Assembly (NCBI GenBank): GCA_000827325.1
Contig: KN832887.1
Coordinates: forward strand, 620,001 to 684,000
Reading direction: 5' to 3'
DNA from: Oidiodendron maius Zn
Lineage: Eukaryota > Ascomycota > Leotiomycetes > Myxotrichaceae
Length of the DNA: 64,000 nucleotides
Below are positions 30,337 through 40,987 of the stretch, in pieces (the stretch's first letter is position 1; each line of letters opens with the position of its first letter). The notes under the pieces are model-generated. The model did not search any database. It had not been told where the DNA came from and was given only the letters and a program-made list of their open reading frames with translations. The translations under genes were made by a program, and so were the position numbers.

Positions 30337-32312
30337 TTAAATAATCTGGAGATAATGCTTGTCCCAGACTTGTACTTGATGCTCTATTTCATGTTGGCTC
30401 GTGGCAGCAATTCCAATCCGCTTGTATACAGGGATCTTTTTAGAGCTATCCTTATTCGTCTCCTCCTCCTCCTCCACCGCTACCGACTGTAGAAGTAGAA
30501 AGTAAGTTTGCGGTGAATGGGACGTCTGAATCCATGTCGTAACCTTCAAACCTATACATTCTCCTTTCTCTAAGTCATCAAAGTCCATCACGCACTGCAT
30601 TTGAATACCTCCGAGATAAGCCGTGCCTTGTCCGCAGCGCAGGGATGAGTAAATAGAAAATGTCCCCGACCGAACCGCACCGTGCACCTGAATACTCTTT
30701 TCAGTCACAGTAAGGAACTCAGCATCAGATGGATGTTCAATCCGCCTCAGTGGATCCATGTGCCACCATCCATATGTCACTGGAATGTCGCAGGCCACCC
30801 AGCTCCACGTTGGTCCTGTAAGCCGTAGCTGGTGGTTAGTAGACCTCAGGCTGCCGTCCGCCGTTCTCTCAAGCTCGTCCCGCGACCACAGCAGTCCCCG
30901 ATATAGATCCTCGGCCCACAGACCCACCAGAAAGCGGCAGTGGTACTGGCGTTCCCAGAGGCTTGCCATGCCAAGAAAAGCCTGCAGCCGATCTGACGGT
31001 ACTGACAGTTTCCTCTCGGTGTAGATACGCACAAGGTGGCACCAGATGGCGAAGTGCCCGTCTGGTAGGTCACGGTAGTAATTTCTAGGATCAACATGGA
31101 GAGCCTTCATAAAAGGCTGTGCAACTCTCGTGAGATATGGATCCACCTCCGTCCCAATCATGGTGTTGCACTCCCAGTAGAGCTGATTATCACCATAGTG
31201 TAGGAGTGCGTGCGACAATACCCGCTCCTGGAGCGACCAACCTCGTTTGCTCAAGTTTGCCGTTCTCAAGTTGTCGCGGTACAGAGCAACGGGTTCTCGC
31301 ACGACGATGGTTTGGCTAGACATCCATTTGATATGGTCTTGGAAACGACGGGCAGCAAAAATACCTGCATGGCTGTCCGCCGCAGCGAGAGCGGAAATTG
31401 TTAGAACGCTGCCCTGATAAATGGACGCCATCCGCAAGGATTCAATATCCCAGTCGGCCTTGGAATCCTGAATGATACAGTAGCAGTCGATCCACAAATA
31501 CTGATATCCCAACCGACGCGTGATGCGGATAGCGTCTTGGAAAGTCGCTGGTAGCCGGTTGAATGGCAGACTCTTGGCGTACTCTTCAATGTTCGCAGTC
31601 GTAGTCTCGTGCCGGTTCGCCACGTCTCCCCAGCAGTGACTTAGAGTCAAATAGGCGCCTCGCTGGCCGTTTGGGGTGAATAGAAATGGCTCCTGCGATC
31701 CGTCACGTGGGCCAACATCAAGGACTCGCGTGGGCAGGATGCTGTTATCATGGCAACTCTTAGTATTCGTAACTTAGTCTTGTAGATCTAGACGTATCTA
31801 AAGAACAAAGCGAAAGAATATATATCATTTGTTGACATTTAACAAATGCATCTATACAAGAGGTGTTGACAGAAAAGAAAAAGAAAAAACTACTTATTGC
31901 TGCCATAATCTGCTCTTGTGCTGGCACAAAGCGGATGATTCGTCAGGCACTCCTCGATCCACCATCCGGCGATCTTATAGCAGCTAGGTGCATCTGTCCG
32001 TGGAGCTGCCTCATTCCGTGGCGGCTGGGTACGAAAAATCAGTGGTTGTAATTGGGAAGGTGACGACACCGTGCTCGTTAATGAGGATGATTGTTGATCC
32101 GGTGACAAGAACGGCTGTGACCGTCGAAGTCCCTGCTTGCTTTCTCCAGAGCTTGATACAGATCGATGCAGCGGCTTCTTCTGTGTTTCAGGCACCTGCG
32201 CTTGTCCTACATTTAAATCTACTTTGTCGTTCCTGTTGCTCTCATTGCTCGTCGCGGGGGTTTCGATCTCCGCAGGCTCCACTAGTACTGGTAGAGCGGT
32301 ATGAAGAGACAT
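30337..32312 (-). CDS. HET-domain (heterokaryon incompatibility) protein, about 612 aa
   Basis: Two exons: about 32312-31894 and 31756-30337. The intron of about 137 bp has a GTAGTT donor; the acceptor choice is uncertain. Exon 1 begins at the first in-frame ATG (32312) and encodes a Ser/Pro-rich leader ending at WWIEECLTNHPLC, the Cys-containing lead-in usual for this HET subfamily. Exon 2 has NSILPTRVLDVG and then the HET domain: YLTLSHCWGD, LGYQYLWIDCYCIIQD, MASIYQGSVLTISA and LSKRGWSLQERVLSHALLHY. A roughly 250-residue variable C-terminus follows. HET domains act in non-self recognition and cell death; some show a distant TIR-like fold. It is divergent from the HET-S-like gene with 464 bp between the starts, so shared regulation is possible. 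No amyloid (HRAM) motif was seen in it. Confidence 0.88.
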
Positions 32313-32776
32313 TAAAATGATTACAACCTTGTGCAATTCCAAGGTTAGTTGTCTTGAACCGAGGTGAAGGGAGATACGATTTAAGGCATAGCGTCCGGTT
32401 GTGTACAGTTATCAAAATAGGGTTAATTGCTAGGATGAGTTTTCCTCGCCGAAAGATATCCTACGCGATTATGTAATGCCCCGTAAAAGGTGTTGCATAA
32501 GAGGTGTATCCACGCCTCCAATGAAAGCGCCAAACGATAGTCCAGTCACCACACCGTCTAACGGAGGACGAGCGCGACGGGATCCACGTCGAGCTCCACT
32601 GAATTCCTACCCACCAAGGAATTGAAGGCAACAAAGTAGTAGTGGGCAAACTTGCCAAGAGGCTACCAGATAGACCCAGACGCGAGGAGGTAAGGCACAG
32701 CTCCTGGACCGTGCACGGTCCTACAAATGAGGACCTCGTGTCTACTTTATCTCTCGCGCAATTTACTACCTCCACA
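32313..32776. promoter_or_regulatory. divergent intergenic region between the HET and HET-S-like genes
   Basis: 464 bp between two divergent start codons. The HET-S-like frame stays open upstream to 32642 through an in-frame ATG, but the family start (MAEPFG) is at 32777. No strong TATA box. Confidence 0.4.
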
Positions 32777-33619
32777 ATGGCAGAGCCTTTTGGCGTCGTC
32801 GCTGGTGCTATTGGTATTGCATCTGCTTTCACCGCATGTGTTGGCTGCTTCGAATACGTCCAATTTGGCAGGCGATTCGGACGAGACTTCCAGACAGATC
32901 AACTGGCTCTTAGTTGCGCAAGGCTGCGCCTTACACGTTGGGGAGAGTCTGTTGACATTTACAACGATCCGAGATTAGGCAAATCCAACGCTACTGTGAC
33001 TGAGATCCAAGTTGCAAAGGATACGTTACTCCAAATCCTAGTGCTCTTCGCTGACACTGAAGCCATCTCAAAAAAGTACAAGTTGGCTGCGAAGGCTGGC
33101 GATGACCTCTCCGTGTTTTCGACGGGCGACATGGACCCAACATTGATCGCGCTGGACAATAAGATGAAAGGTCTGGCTATGAAGCGTCAAAAGAGGAGCC
33201 GGTTCTTGAAGCTTACCAGCTGGGCTCTCTACCATAAGTCCGAGCTCACAGGCCTTCTTGAAGGGATCGTCTCGCTCATCGACAGTATCGAGAAATTGTT
33301 TCCCGCTGCTGAAGCACAAACCAAGCTCGTCCGACAAGAAGCGACAGAAGTCGGCGATAAACAATCTCTTCAGCTTCTTGAGAATGTAGCCAAGAACGTA
33401 GATAACCTTCTTCAAATCACTGCAGGGGAATTACGTTCAGGTCATCAATACTTGAATGTTGTCGTCAGAGGCGAGGCTCAAACTGGCGATGCGTATAGTA
33501 ATGATTGGGTAGGGGCCGGGGTAGGGACGTCTCATGAGTATAAATGTATAGAGGTGGAAAAAGGTGGGAAGGCTTTGATTGGGAATAAATACGGCGGGAA
33601 GGACTTTTGGGACGATTGA
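32777..33619 (+). CDS. HET-S/HET-s homologue: HeLo domain plus C-terminal amyloid (HRAM) repeats (280 aa)
   Basis: Start at the ATG at 32777 gives MAEPFGVVAGAIGIASAF, aligning with Podospora anserina HET-s (289 aa; MSEPFGIVAG...). Residues 1 to about 220 match the HeLo domain (CFEYVQFGRRFGRDFQ, LRLTRWGESV, RQKRSRFLKLTSWALY). The last 58 residues form a prion-forming-domain-like region with two pseudo-repeats. The first is HQYLNVVVRGEAQTGDAY (223-240); the second is HEYKCIEVEKGGKALIGNKY (253-272), then GGKDFWDD, against the HET-s tail VLIGNEYGGKGFWDN. In HET-S the HeLo domain becomes a membrane-disrupting toxin when the amyloid region is templated. The residues deciding type in Podospora, 23 and 33, are Gly and Arg here. 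Proline 33, typical of the prion allele, is absent, so HET-S-like toxicity is the better guess. Single exon, intact. Confidence 0.95.
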   Translation: MAEPFGVVAGAIGIASAFTACVGCFEYVQFGRRFGRDFQTDQLALSCARLRLTRWGESVDIYNDPRLGKSNATVTEIQVAKDTLLQILVLFADTEAISKKYKLAAKAGDDLSVFSTGDMDPTLIALDNKMKGLAMKRQKRSRFLKLTSWALYHKSELTGLLEGIVSLIDSIEKLFPAAEAQTKLVRQEATEVGDKQSLQLLENVAKNVDNLLQITAGELRSGHQYLNVVVRGEAQTGDAYSNDWVGAGVGTSHEYKCIEVEKGGKALIGNKYGGKDFWDD

Positions 33620-34344
33620 GAGCATCTAGGCCGATAACCTGGCTATCCGCGCCATCCTTCAGATCGGAGCAATATCTCCCTGAAATGATAGTTAATGACA
33701 TCTTAAAGTTGGAGTATCCACGCCTTTGTTGGACTTCTGCAACGCTGGGTTGATTATGAAGCTCAATTGTGAGGCCTAGTTTCATGCCCACAAAAGCGCA
33801 GTCTCAATTAGTGAAGTTGACAACTCGTTGAGCTGGCATGGTAAGAGCGATTCTTGACTTTCAGGACGAAAGGCAACTAACTCAAAGACTCAACGTTAGT
33901 TCCCTTCAGTCACGGTCATGCCTCCAGAAGTTTTAAGGAAATTCTACAGTTACCAAACAAGGAGCCGCAATTTTGTCAAAGCTCTCCTACAAGTTATTTG
34001 ACACCTTCCATTCTTTCCCAGAAATTCTCTGCCGATTAGGTAGGTAAGGACTTCATAGCTAGACTATATTCAAGGCTATTGTAGTTACAGTAAGATGCTT
34101 TTGGTATTTACAGTCAGGTATATAATACAATCGGCTCATTAACGCTGTGGGGTGTGTATATGGTGCGGTCAGTGGCATCGCAGGCTCTTATATGATTCTA
34201 TAAGCTCGTCTGTCGATTTAAGCCCGAGAGTTGGATCACAGAATATCGTAGTGCCTGGTTCAGAGTGATCCAGCTGCAGTGTGGCCGCGCAAATCTCCTG
34301 CAGATGTGTTTCGGTACCCGCGGCGGATTCATTTCATCGAAGCC
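33620..34344. other. spacer
   Basis: No NLR or HRAM-coding frame was found between the HET-S-like gene and the next gene. AT-rich in the second half. Confidence 0.45.
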
Positions 34345-34918
34345 TCAATATGCTTTCTGAGGAGCTGAACGTCTTCCAAACCCGGAAAGTTTTCGAACAA
34401 TCTCTTTCATGGATATCGTTGTTGACCGTCTTCTGAGGCCGGGTATAGGTTCAGGTGAGGCCGGATAGATATTCTCATCCTGCATACTCGCCTGATCGTC
34501 CAGTGGATGCGCTTGAGACATATTAGAAGGAATGCGAATAAGGAGAAAGATGGCCGACGTGGAATTGCATACCTTGTTCATAATATTCTTTATTTTGCCA
34601 CTCATTCACATCGGGGCACCAAGCTTTCCATAACCGTTCACTCTGTTCGCCATCTGTTTCAACGTATGATTTCCAGCAGCGCATCGTCGGATCGTATACC
34701 GGGGTGAGATATCCTTCTCCTTGAGGTAGCGGAGGTGGTTGAGCGCCTCGCCGGACCTTCTGGAGGTTCGACATGTTTTCGTTGGCTTGCCTTAACTCGC
34801 CACTTTGGCTAGAGCTCATCATTATTGCCCTTTTCTGTGCCCGTTTCCTTTCGCGATCTATAGCCTCTTCTCTCTCCTTCTCGGCTTCCTGGCCCACCTT
34901 CCTCAGATACAAAGGCAT
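34345..34918 (-). CDS. small charged hypothetical protein, two exons (170 aa)
   Basis: Exons 34918-34573 and 34511-34345. A 61-bp intron has a GTATGC donor and a CTCAAG acceptor, phase 1, joining KEYYEQ to AHPLDD. The N-terminal 35 residues are a highly charged helix (VGQEAEKEREEAIDRERKRA), probably coiled coil. A central module GYLTPVYDPTMRCWKSYVET and LWKAWCPDVNEW is Trp-rich and could be a small fold. The tail is basic with TTISMKEIVRKLSGFGRR. No family recognised. The splice signals and phase agreement support it as a gene. Confidence 0.55.
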
Positions 34919-36115
34919 GGTGAGATCTGGCCGATGCGCCCCTAGACAAAGGGAACAGATTAGCCGACGACAGGAAATGCCTTATCTACTGGGCTTCAGG
35001 TACATACCTTATGTATCGATGGCGGATTCGATGCCTTGCAGACGATTAAATTGGTTGTTCAAAAGCGCGACGCGCAAACGACAGTTGGAGGTCTACGACG
35101 TCGCAGAGGTGGTGCAGAAAGTAAGGCGACCGGTAAGTATGCCTGGGGGAGGGGATGTATATATGGGAGGGATGGGATGACATAGCGCCAAGGTGACTCC
35201 GAAACAGGGCTTCTAGTGGTGCAGCCGAAACGTGGCGGCTGGGAATTGGAATAGGGAGTGTGAGGAAACGCTTCGCTCATTTCTAAGCATTACAAGCATT
35301 ATACAGAGTAATAATAATAGTAAAGTAGATTCAATTCTGGCACCGCATATCACATATATATATCACTGCTTATCTGAATACAAATCTTGGGTCTTGGTGA
35401 GGATTGAAACCTTGAACTCGAAAATTGGATAGGTCGGGAGGTGGCACCCGGAAATCCAGCCCGATCGGAAAACGCCCTGATGCCAATTCGTACAGGGCGA
35501 TGGTGACTTGCATCCGCCTGACGTACCATGACACCGCCACCGTCAGGTCATCCATAACCGCAGGATGCCGAATAGTACGAGGGGCTAAGGGCGTGAGGCG
35601 AATCCGGCTGCTCAGCCACTGCTGTGGCGGCCTGTCGAAAATATCACGGGTCCGTTCAGTGATAGGGAGATAGGGAGCCTGGGATGTGTCCGATGACCCA
35701 CAGCCTCTTCAATAAGTGGGAGCACATGCACCCCCGTAAATAGATTGTGATCGTCTTTGGGGGCCAGCTGGACGGCCCGCTCCACGTCCAGACCAGAGCC
35801 AATGAGTTGCGACCAGAATGAAGCCCGGCGCACGAAACACAGAAGTGGATTTGAAGGCTGTGGAAGACATTCCAATCTCTATTAGCAGCCCCTCATTCCC
35901 TGCAGGATTCCTGCATTTCATTCCTTTCGGCGCCATGGCGATCGCTATCCCACCACCATTTCAGCCGCCGAGGGCACGAGATGGGTCGGGTCTCATATCC
36001 CGCACTCAGGGCTGCTCTATTCAAATACCAAACACCTAGACTCCGGAACGTCGAATCACCCAGTTCTCTTATTGCAGCCTTTCTGCCCACTAGATCTGTT
36101 CCATCGATTTTGCAA
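34919..36115. other. spacer
   Basis: Includes an (AATA)-rich run near 35305-35360. Several short antisense frames near 35.6-35.9 kb lack support. The DUF6594 frame extends upstream to an ATG at 35981, which I do not prefer. Confidence 0.4.
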
Positions 36116-37431
36116 ATGAGTCAACCACCGCCCCAGACGACCCAGCTGGGTAGTGGTCAGCCTCGTCGGCTACCGCCAAATTCCCAGCCTCGCCTCCAAC
36201 AGCAGGCATCTCAGCAGCAACGGACACCGCAACCACAGCAGACACCCCAATCTCAGCAGACGCAGCAACCTCAGCAAGCATCACTGCAGCAGCAGACACC
36301 CCAGCCACGGAGCATCTATCAGCGAGGGACATATCATCAGCCGGGGATGAACCTGAAAACATTCAATCCTCCCAGGTATATTGGCTACCGCGTCTTCTGC
36401 AAATGGGCGGCATCAGATCAGACCTATTTCATCGTCCGCAAGTTTCCGGCCCTGAATGTTCGGGTTATCCTCAGCCTACAAGATGAGATTGTTAAGCTGG
36501 AGCAAGAATTGGACGAATTAGACGAAGACTGGAGCAGAGAGGAACTGCCAGCCAGTATCCATCATCCCGATCCCGATCTAATTCATAACGGTACCTTTCG
36601 TAACGATTGCGTTGGAGATCGGAAAAGGCTCCTGGCAGAACTCACTACCAAGCTTTCGAATTATAGTAAGACTTGCTGTCCTATTATGTACCCCTATCCC
36701 TATCCCCACAGCACTCCTCGTTCCCTATTGGTCCGTGCATGCCACAACTGGCATGTAGTGACTTGTCTTGTTCTGCATATTTCCTTTAACCTCTCATCAC
36801 TTCTTTTTTGTGCTCTACTAGCGATATACACGTGTCATTATCATTGCATGGTATACCTAAAGCCAACACTCCAGATCGGTATGTCAACGACTATGCGCAA
36901 TTAGCCAGGCAGCCGCAAGCGCCTATGGATGATATTACAAATGTGGAAAGTTGGTTCGAGAACCATCCGACGGCGATTGACGAATTGGAAAGCCAATATA
37001 TCAGGCACCACGAGGAGCTCATTTCCGTGCAGCCCAAAATTCGATCTTGGTTTCGGGGAATCCTAGAGATGACGCACTTTCTCAAAATCCCTTGCATCAA
37101 ACCTTGGTTCACGCGAAAGCCGTATGATTATACAATCATTGATGACGGTCGAGGATATTGGCAGGACGACAAGAAAGTTGAGACTGTGTCGCAGTTCACA
37201 ATTGCAATTGTTGGGCTGGGCATGCTGGTAGGGCCACTCTGGTGGTTGAACTTCGTTTCAGCGCCAGAAAGCCAACTTGGTATTATCACTGGATTCATTG
37301 CGCTCTTTTTCGTGTTGGTAGCGGTTGCAACGACGGCGAGTGTCGCCGAAGCGCTAGCTGCTGCTGCTGCATACTCCGCAGTGCTAATGGTATTTTTGCA
37401 ACTTGGTTCTGGTGGTGGCTCTGGGCACTAG
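36116..37431 (+). CDS. DUF6594 membrane protein, two exons with an unresolved junction
   Basis: Exon 1 runs from the ATG at 36116 (MSQPPPQTTQLG) to about 36665: a Gln/Pro-rich tail of about 85 residues and then the family start GYRVFCKWAASDQTYFIVRK and ILSLQDEIVKLEQELDELDE. Exon 2 starts after about 36821 or 36862 and ends at 37431 with the C-terminal hydrophobic segments of DUF6594 proteins (FTIAIVGLGMLVGPLWWLNF, GIITGFIALFFVLVAVATTA, AAAAAYSAVLMVFLQLG). The obvious donor (GTAAGA at 36666) leaves phase 1, while the natural acceptor (CTACTAG at 36821) needs phase 2. A downstream acceptor at 36862 (CTAAAG) closes the frame but drops about 13 conserved-position residues. Function of the family unknown. 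It may be a slightly damaged gene. Confidence 0.75.
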
Positions 37432-39429
37432 CAGAGCCTTTTATTTCCATAAATCAAGTTGTAAAGAAAGAGACGAATACCCTCCCTTAAGTCATGATGT
37501 TTACTAGCATGGCCTCCTAGAAAAAGTCTATAGCTCTATATATACAATTACACTAAACTAGATGGGAGGCATCTAGTCTAGCTTTGTAAATCTCAATATG
37601 ACAGATAATTCCACAACACGATGGGTCGACGGATTTTACCCAGGGTTTTTAGCAATTGCTCGGAATTTGCTACATATTCAACAATAGGTCTCTTTCCTCT
37701 CTTTTCTTTCAGCTCTACCACACTACGTATTGAGCTGGCTGGGGAATGCTTCTATAAATTTTATATAAATTTTCTTGAAGCAGAGGTTCGGTAGTGCACA
37801 GGTTGTAGTCAGGAATCAAGGTGAAACTCAGTTATATTGACTATAGGCTTTCGGCATAGCGCTATGCGGAAAGCAGTAGATAACGTAAGTGATGCAGAGA
37901 CAACTAAAGTAAGAAGAGATTCAGGAGAACTAGAGCCTTTTATGCTCAACACTATACACTCAATTATATAGTACTAGCAGCCACTCTAGCCGTATTATAT
38001 TATACTTTATACTAAATTCATATAAAGTGGTGTTCTTCTAGAAATTTCCTTAAGTAGCCAAGTACCTATATCGCTTTGCCAGGAGCATAGTAAGTTATAA
38101 GCCGCCGCGCTAACGAAGCCCTTGTTTTCCTCTTTATACCTACTTATACAAATCATACTGTACTGTATGTACTACAAGTATTCTCACTTCGGAATAAGCA
38201 GCCGCATCCTTTAGACGATGCGTGGTGACAGATTTGACAGATTTGAACTCTAATCGAGGTGCGACTCTAGCGACAAGACCCAATCATGCAATTGCGCAGA
38301 ATCATCAGTCGCGCACGAGATCTAAATACGGTTATCAATCTAAATTCTATATAGGACTAGAAGCCGGTGCTTATAGCCCATCGAAATACTTGATATCGAG
38401 GTTTACTGAGTTTTGGTTCCTGAGAATGAAGGGGAGGGCCTACTTGTGTATTGTATACCGCTTGGCGCCATTATGACGAGATTAGTGGAGGCGCTAACTC
38501 AAACGGTGGTGCTTACAGATAAACTAGAGATGGCTAGAGGTTCTACTGCTTCCGTGATATAAAAACGAAGACAGTAGCTGTCAGGAAGATATATCAGCTG
38601 CTAGCAGGACATGCCTGAGTTGCTCTCTAAGTAATGAGAGATTGTAAACGATAATAGGCTGAAAATGAGGATAGCGCTTCAGGATATTACTTGTTAATAA
38701 GATATTTCATATGATTTGAACTCTGACTTTATGAGGCTTGAAGATCCGGTGTTCGCGCTTTGTAAGGTCTTTTGGCTTGAAGGTATAAACGAATTTGTTG
38801 ACTCAGATCATGCCATCATGAGAGATGTCTCGATCTGTGCGGTTTCTTAGTGTGTCAGGGTGTAATTTCCAGAAATGTCTAGCGCCTTCTTCATGGAAGT
38901 CATCAAGTAGGTAATGCGACTGCTCAAATTCCCGCAGCTCGACGTAGCGTGTTTACTATATCTATCGCTGAATCTCGAGGTCGGTATCTGCTTCGTCCGT
39001 TACGAAAAAAGCGACAGGAAATAAATTAAAGTCGGATCCTGCTTTGATAGACTTGATCCCATGCACATGGTGGTCAAGGTATATGACACCTGCAGCGCCT
39101 GTGCTCATGAGTGGCATTTCTAAGCTACTAACATGCTTCATTATGCTAGATAAGGCTTGGACTATTCTAAATGGGGTCAGTCCCGATCCGTGGCATTTTC
39201 CTCTACTTTATAGGTATATAATGTGCAGAAAAGCATTACTCGGTTAAGGATAATTCCTAACCCATGCAGTAAATAGACACTAGGATCAATGATTATAAGA
39301 CTACCACGTTAGGAATAGCCCCGTTTATAGACCTTGACGGTCTTTCCCCCACTACTTTACCGAGAACACTTTAACAAATAAGTTAACAAAAGTCAATCCA
39401 CAGATCAATTGACTCTATATACTCCATCT
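37432..39429. other. 2-kb AT-rich spacer
   Basis: Short frames only, many TA-rich runs; looks like mutated non-coding or decayed repeat DNA. No family recognised. Confidence 0.4.
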
Positions 39430-40987
39430 ATGGCATCCAGGGCTTGCGCCCGCTCTCCTGAGCTGAGCTCGCTCATAGTATCGCACCTTGCCCCGGAGCC
39501 GAGTTCGCTCATAGTATCGAACCTTGCCCCAGAGCCCCTCGCCGCCTATGCCACCGTCTCGGAGGAATGGCGTTGGGCCGTCGAACGGCGCACTTTTTCC
39601 ACGCTACATCTCAACCCGTCCCGGCTCGCGGACTTCGCACGTATCGTGACGAGCCCCAGGCGCCAGTTAGTTGGCCGCCTCGAGTTCGACGTCGTGCTTG
39701 ATGCTTACAGCAAAGAGGCGTGCTCGAAGTACGAGACGCCGGAAGAGCAGGCGAAGAACGACAAGGTTTTCACCGAAGCTGTGAAGGCGCTGTTTAGCTA
39801 CTTGAGCGCTTGGTCTGAAGAGGAAGTCTCAAAGAATGGGCTTGAATTGAACATACTAGCCTATTCGCCGAGCGACCTTTTTTGTACACCAACAGAAGAA
39901 CGCATGAATCGCATTATGATGCGATATGCTCAGCCAGCAGATCTTCTTTCTGAGAGATTCGAGAGGTCTTACCTTCGGCTTGTGTCGACTGGCGCGAGTG
40001 CGAGCGAGACGCTCCCAGACCTGCCTATAATCACGAGGCTGCATGTCGGTTCTAGATTCTTCTCTGGGTCCCCCGGACCTCGGCTTATTTGGCCTGGTTC
40101 GGCCTCTGCCATTGCTTTGAAGCTTCCACGATTACAAGATCTGAAACTAACCCTCGGGGATAACGAGAAAAGAAATCTCAGCTTACGGAAGACAGCTCGT
40201 GATGGTAGCTACATTGCTTTCTCGAGAGCGAAGACTTATGCTAACCTGGACCCTAGAATTTAGGCATGGCATCTCTTCATTGCCGTCCACGATTAAGTCG
40301 TTCAGCTTATATTACCCCTACATTACACCTAGAAATGAGTCTTTCATGCCACCAGATATTACCCCCAAAGGCAGCGGATCTGACCCGCTGAGTAATTCCC
40401 TCCGGACCTTCTCGCAGCAGCTCACCTCCATCTACATTGAACATATCGTCATCTCATCCGAGTTTTTCTGGCCACTTGGTTCAGATGCTGCGCCCATAGA
40501 TCCTCCGCACTGGCCTTATCTCACTACTCTCAATATCCTCTTTCTGCCAGTCACGCCATCTGGGCAATGGCTTTTCGAGCGCGATCCGGCTGAAGAGGTT
40601 ATCGATGATGAGGAAGACCGCACCCGAGACTTGTCTCTCCACTACGAACCAGAGCGACTCCCCCCGCGCGAAGATTGGTATATAGATCACTTCCGCCGAA
40701 AACCTAACGAAAGACTCATGAATGACTTCTATTTGGCGATAGGACGTGCAGTAGACAACATGCCATGTCTAAGGGAGTTGGTTCTTCGAGCGGAGCAGGG
40801 ATGCGGAGTGGATCATACTTTTGAATTTGTGGCTACAGAGACGACGGCTAGCTTGACAATGTCGAGTGCGACACCATTTGAACTTGAAGAAATGGTCCTG
40901 GACGTGTGGAGAGAAGCGGCGAGGAAGAATACGGGAGCAGAACTAGAGACAGAGTTCTTGCTCGATCCATTCTATCGAAATATATAA
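39430..40987 (+). CDS. F-box-like protein, two exons (501 aa)
   Basis: Exons 39430-40204 and 40257-40987. The 52-bp intron has a GTAGCT donor, a perfect GCTAAC branch site and an ACCCTAG acceptor. The join gives TARD-EFRHGISSLP in phase 1. The N-terminus carries an F-box-like helix set (SPELSSLIVSHLAPEP, LAAYATVSEEWRWAVERRTF), as in a large family of Aspergillus/Penicillium-type F-box proteins. The body has the usual downstream motifs (ISSLPSTIKSFSLYY, WPYLTTLNI, AVDNMPCLRELVL). F-box proteins recruit substrates to SCF ubiquitin ligases through Skp1; the target is unknown. Twelve residues of the F-box are duplicated in tandem, which may disturb Skp1 contact. Confidence 0.82.
39465..39536 (+). 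repeat. 36-bp in-frame tandem duplication inside the F-box
   Basis: Units 39465-39500 and 39501-39536 differ at only three positions by eye. They encode LSSLIVSHLAPEP-like and SSLIVSNLAPEP-like copies, placing two F-box helix-1 sequences in a row. Confidence 0.9.
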
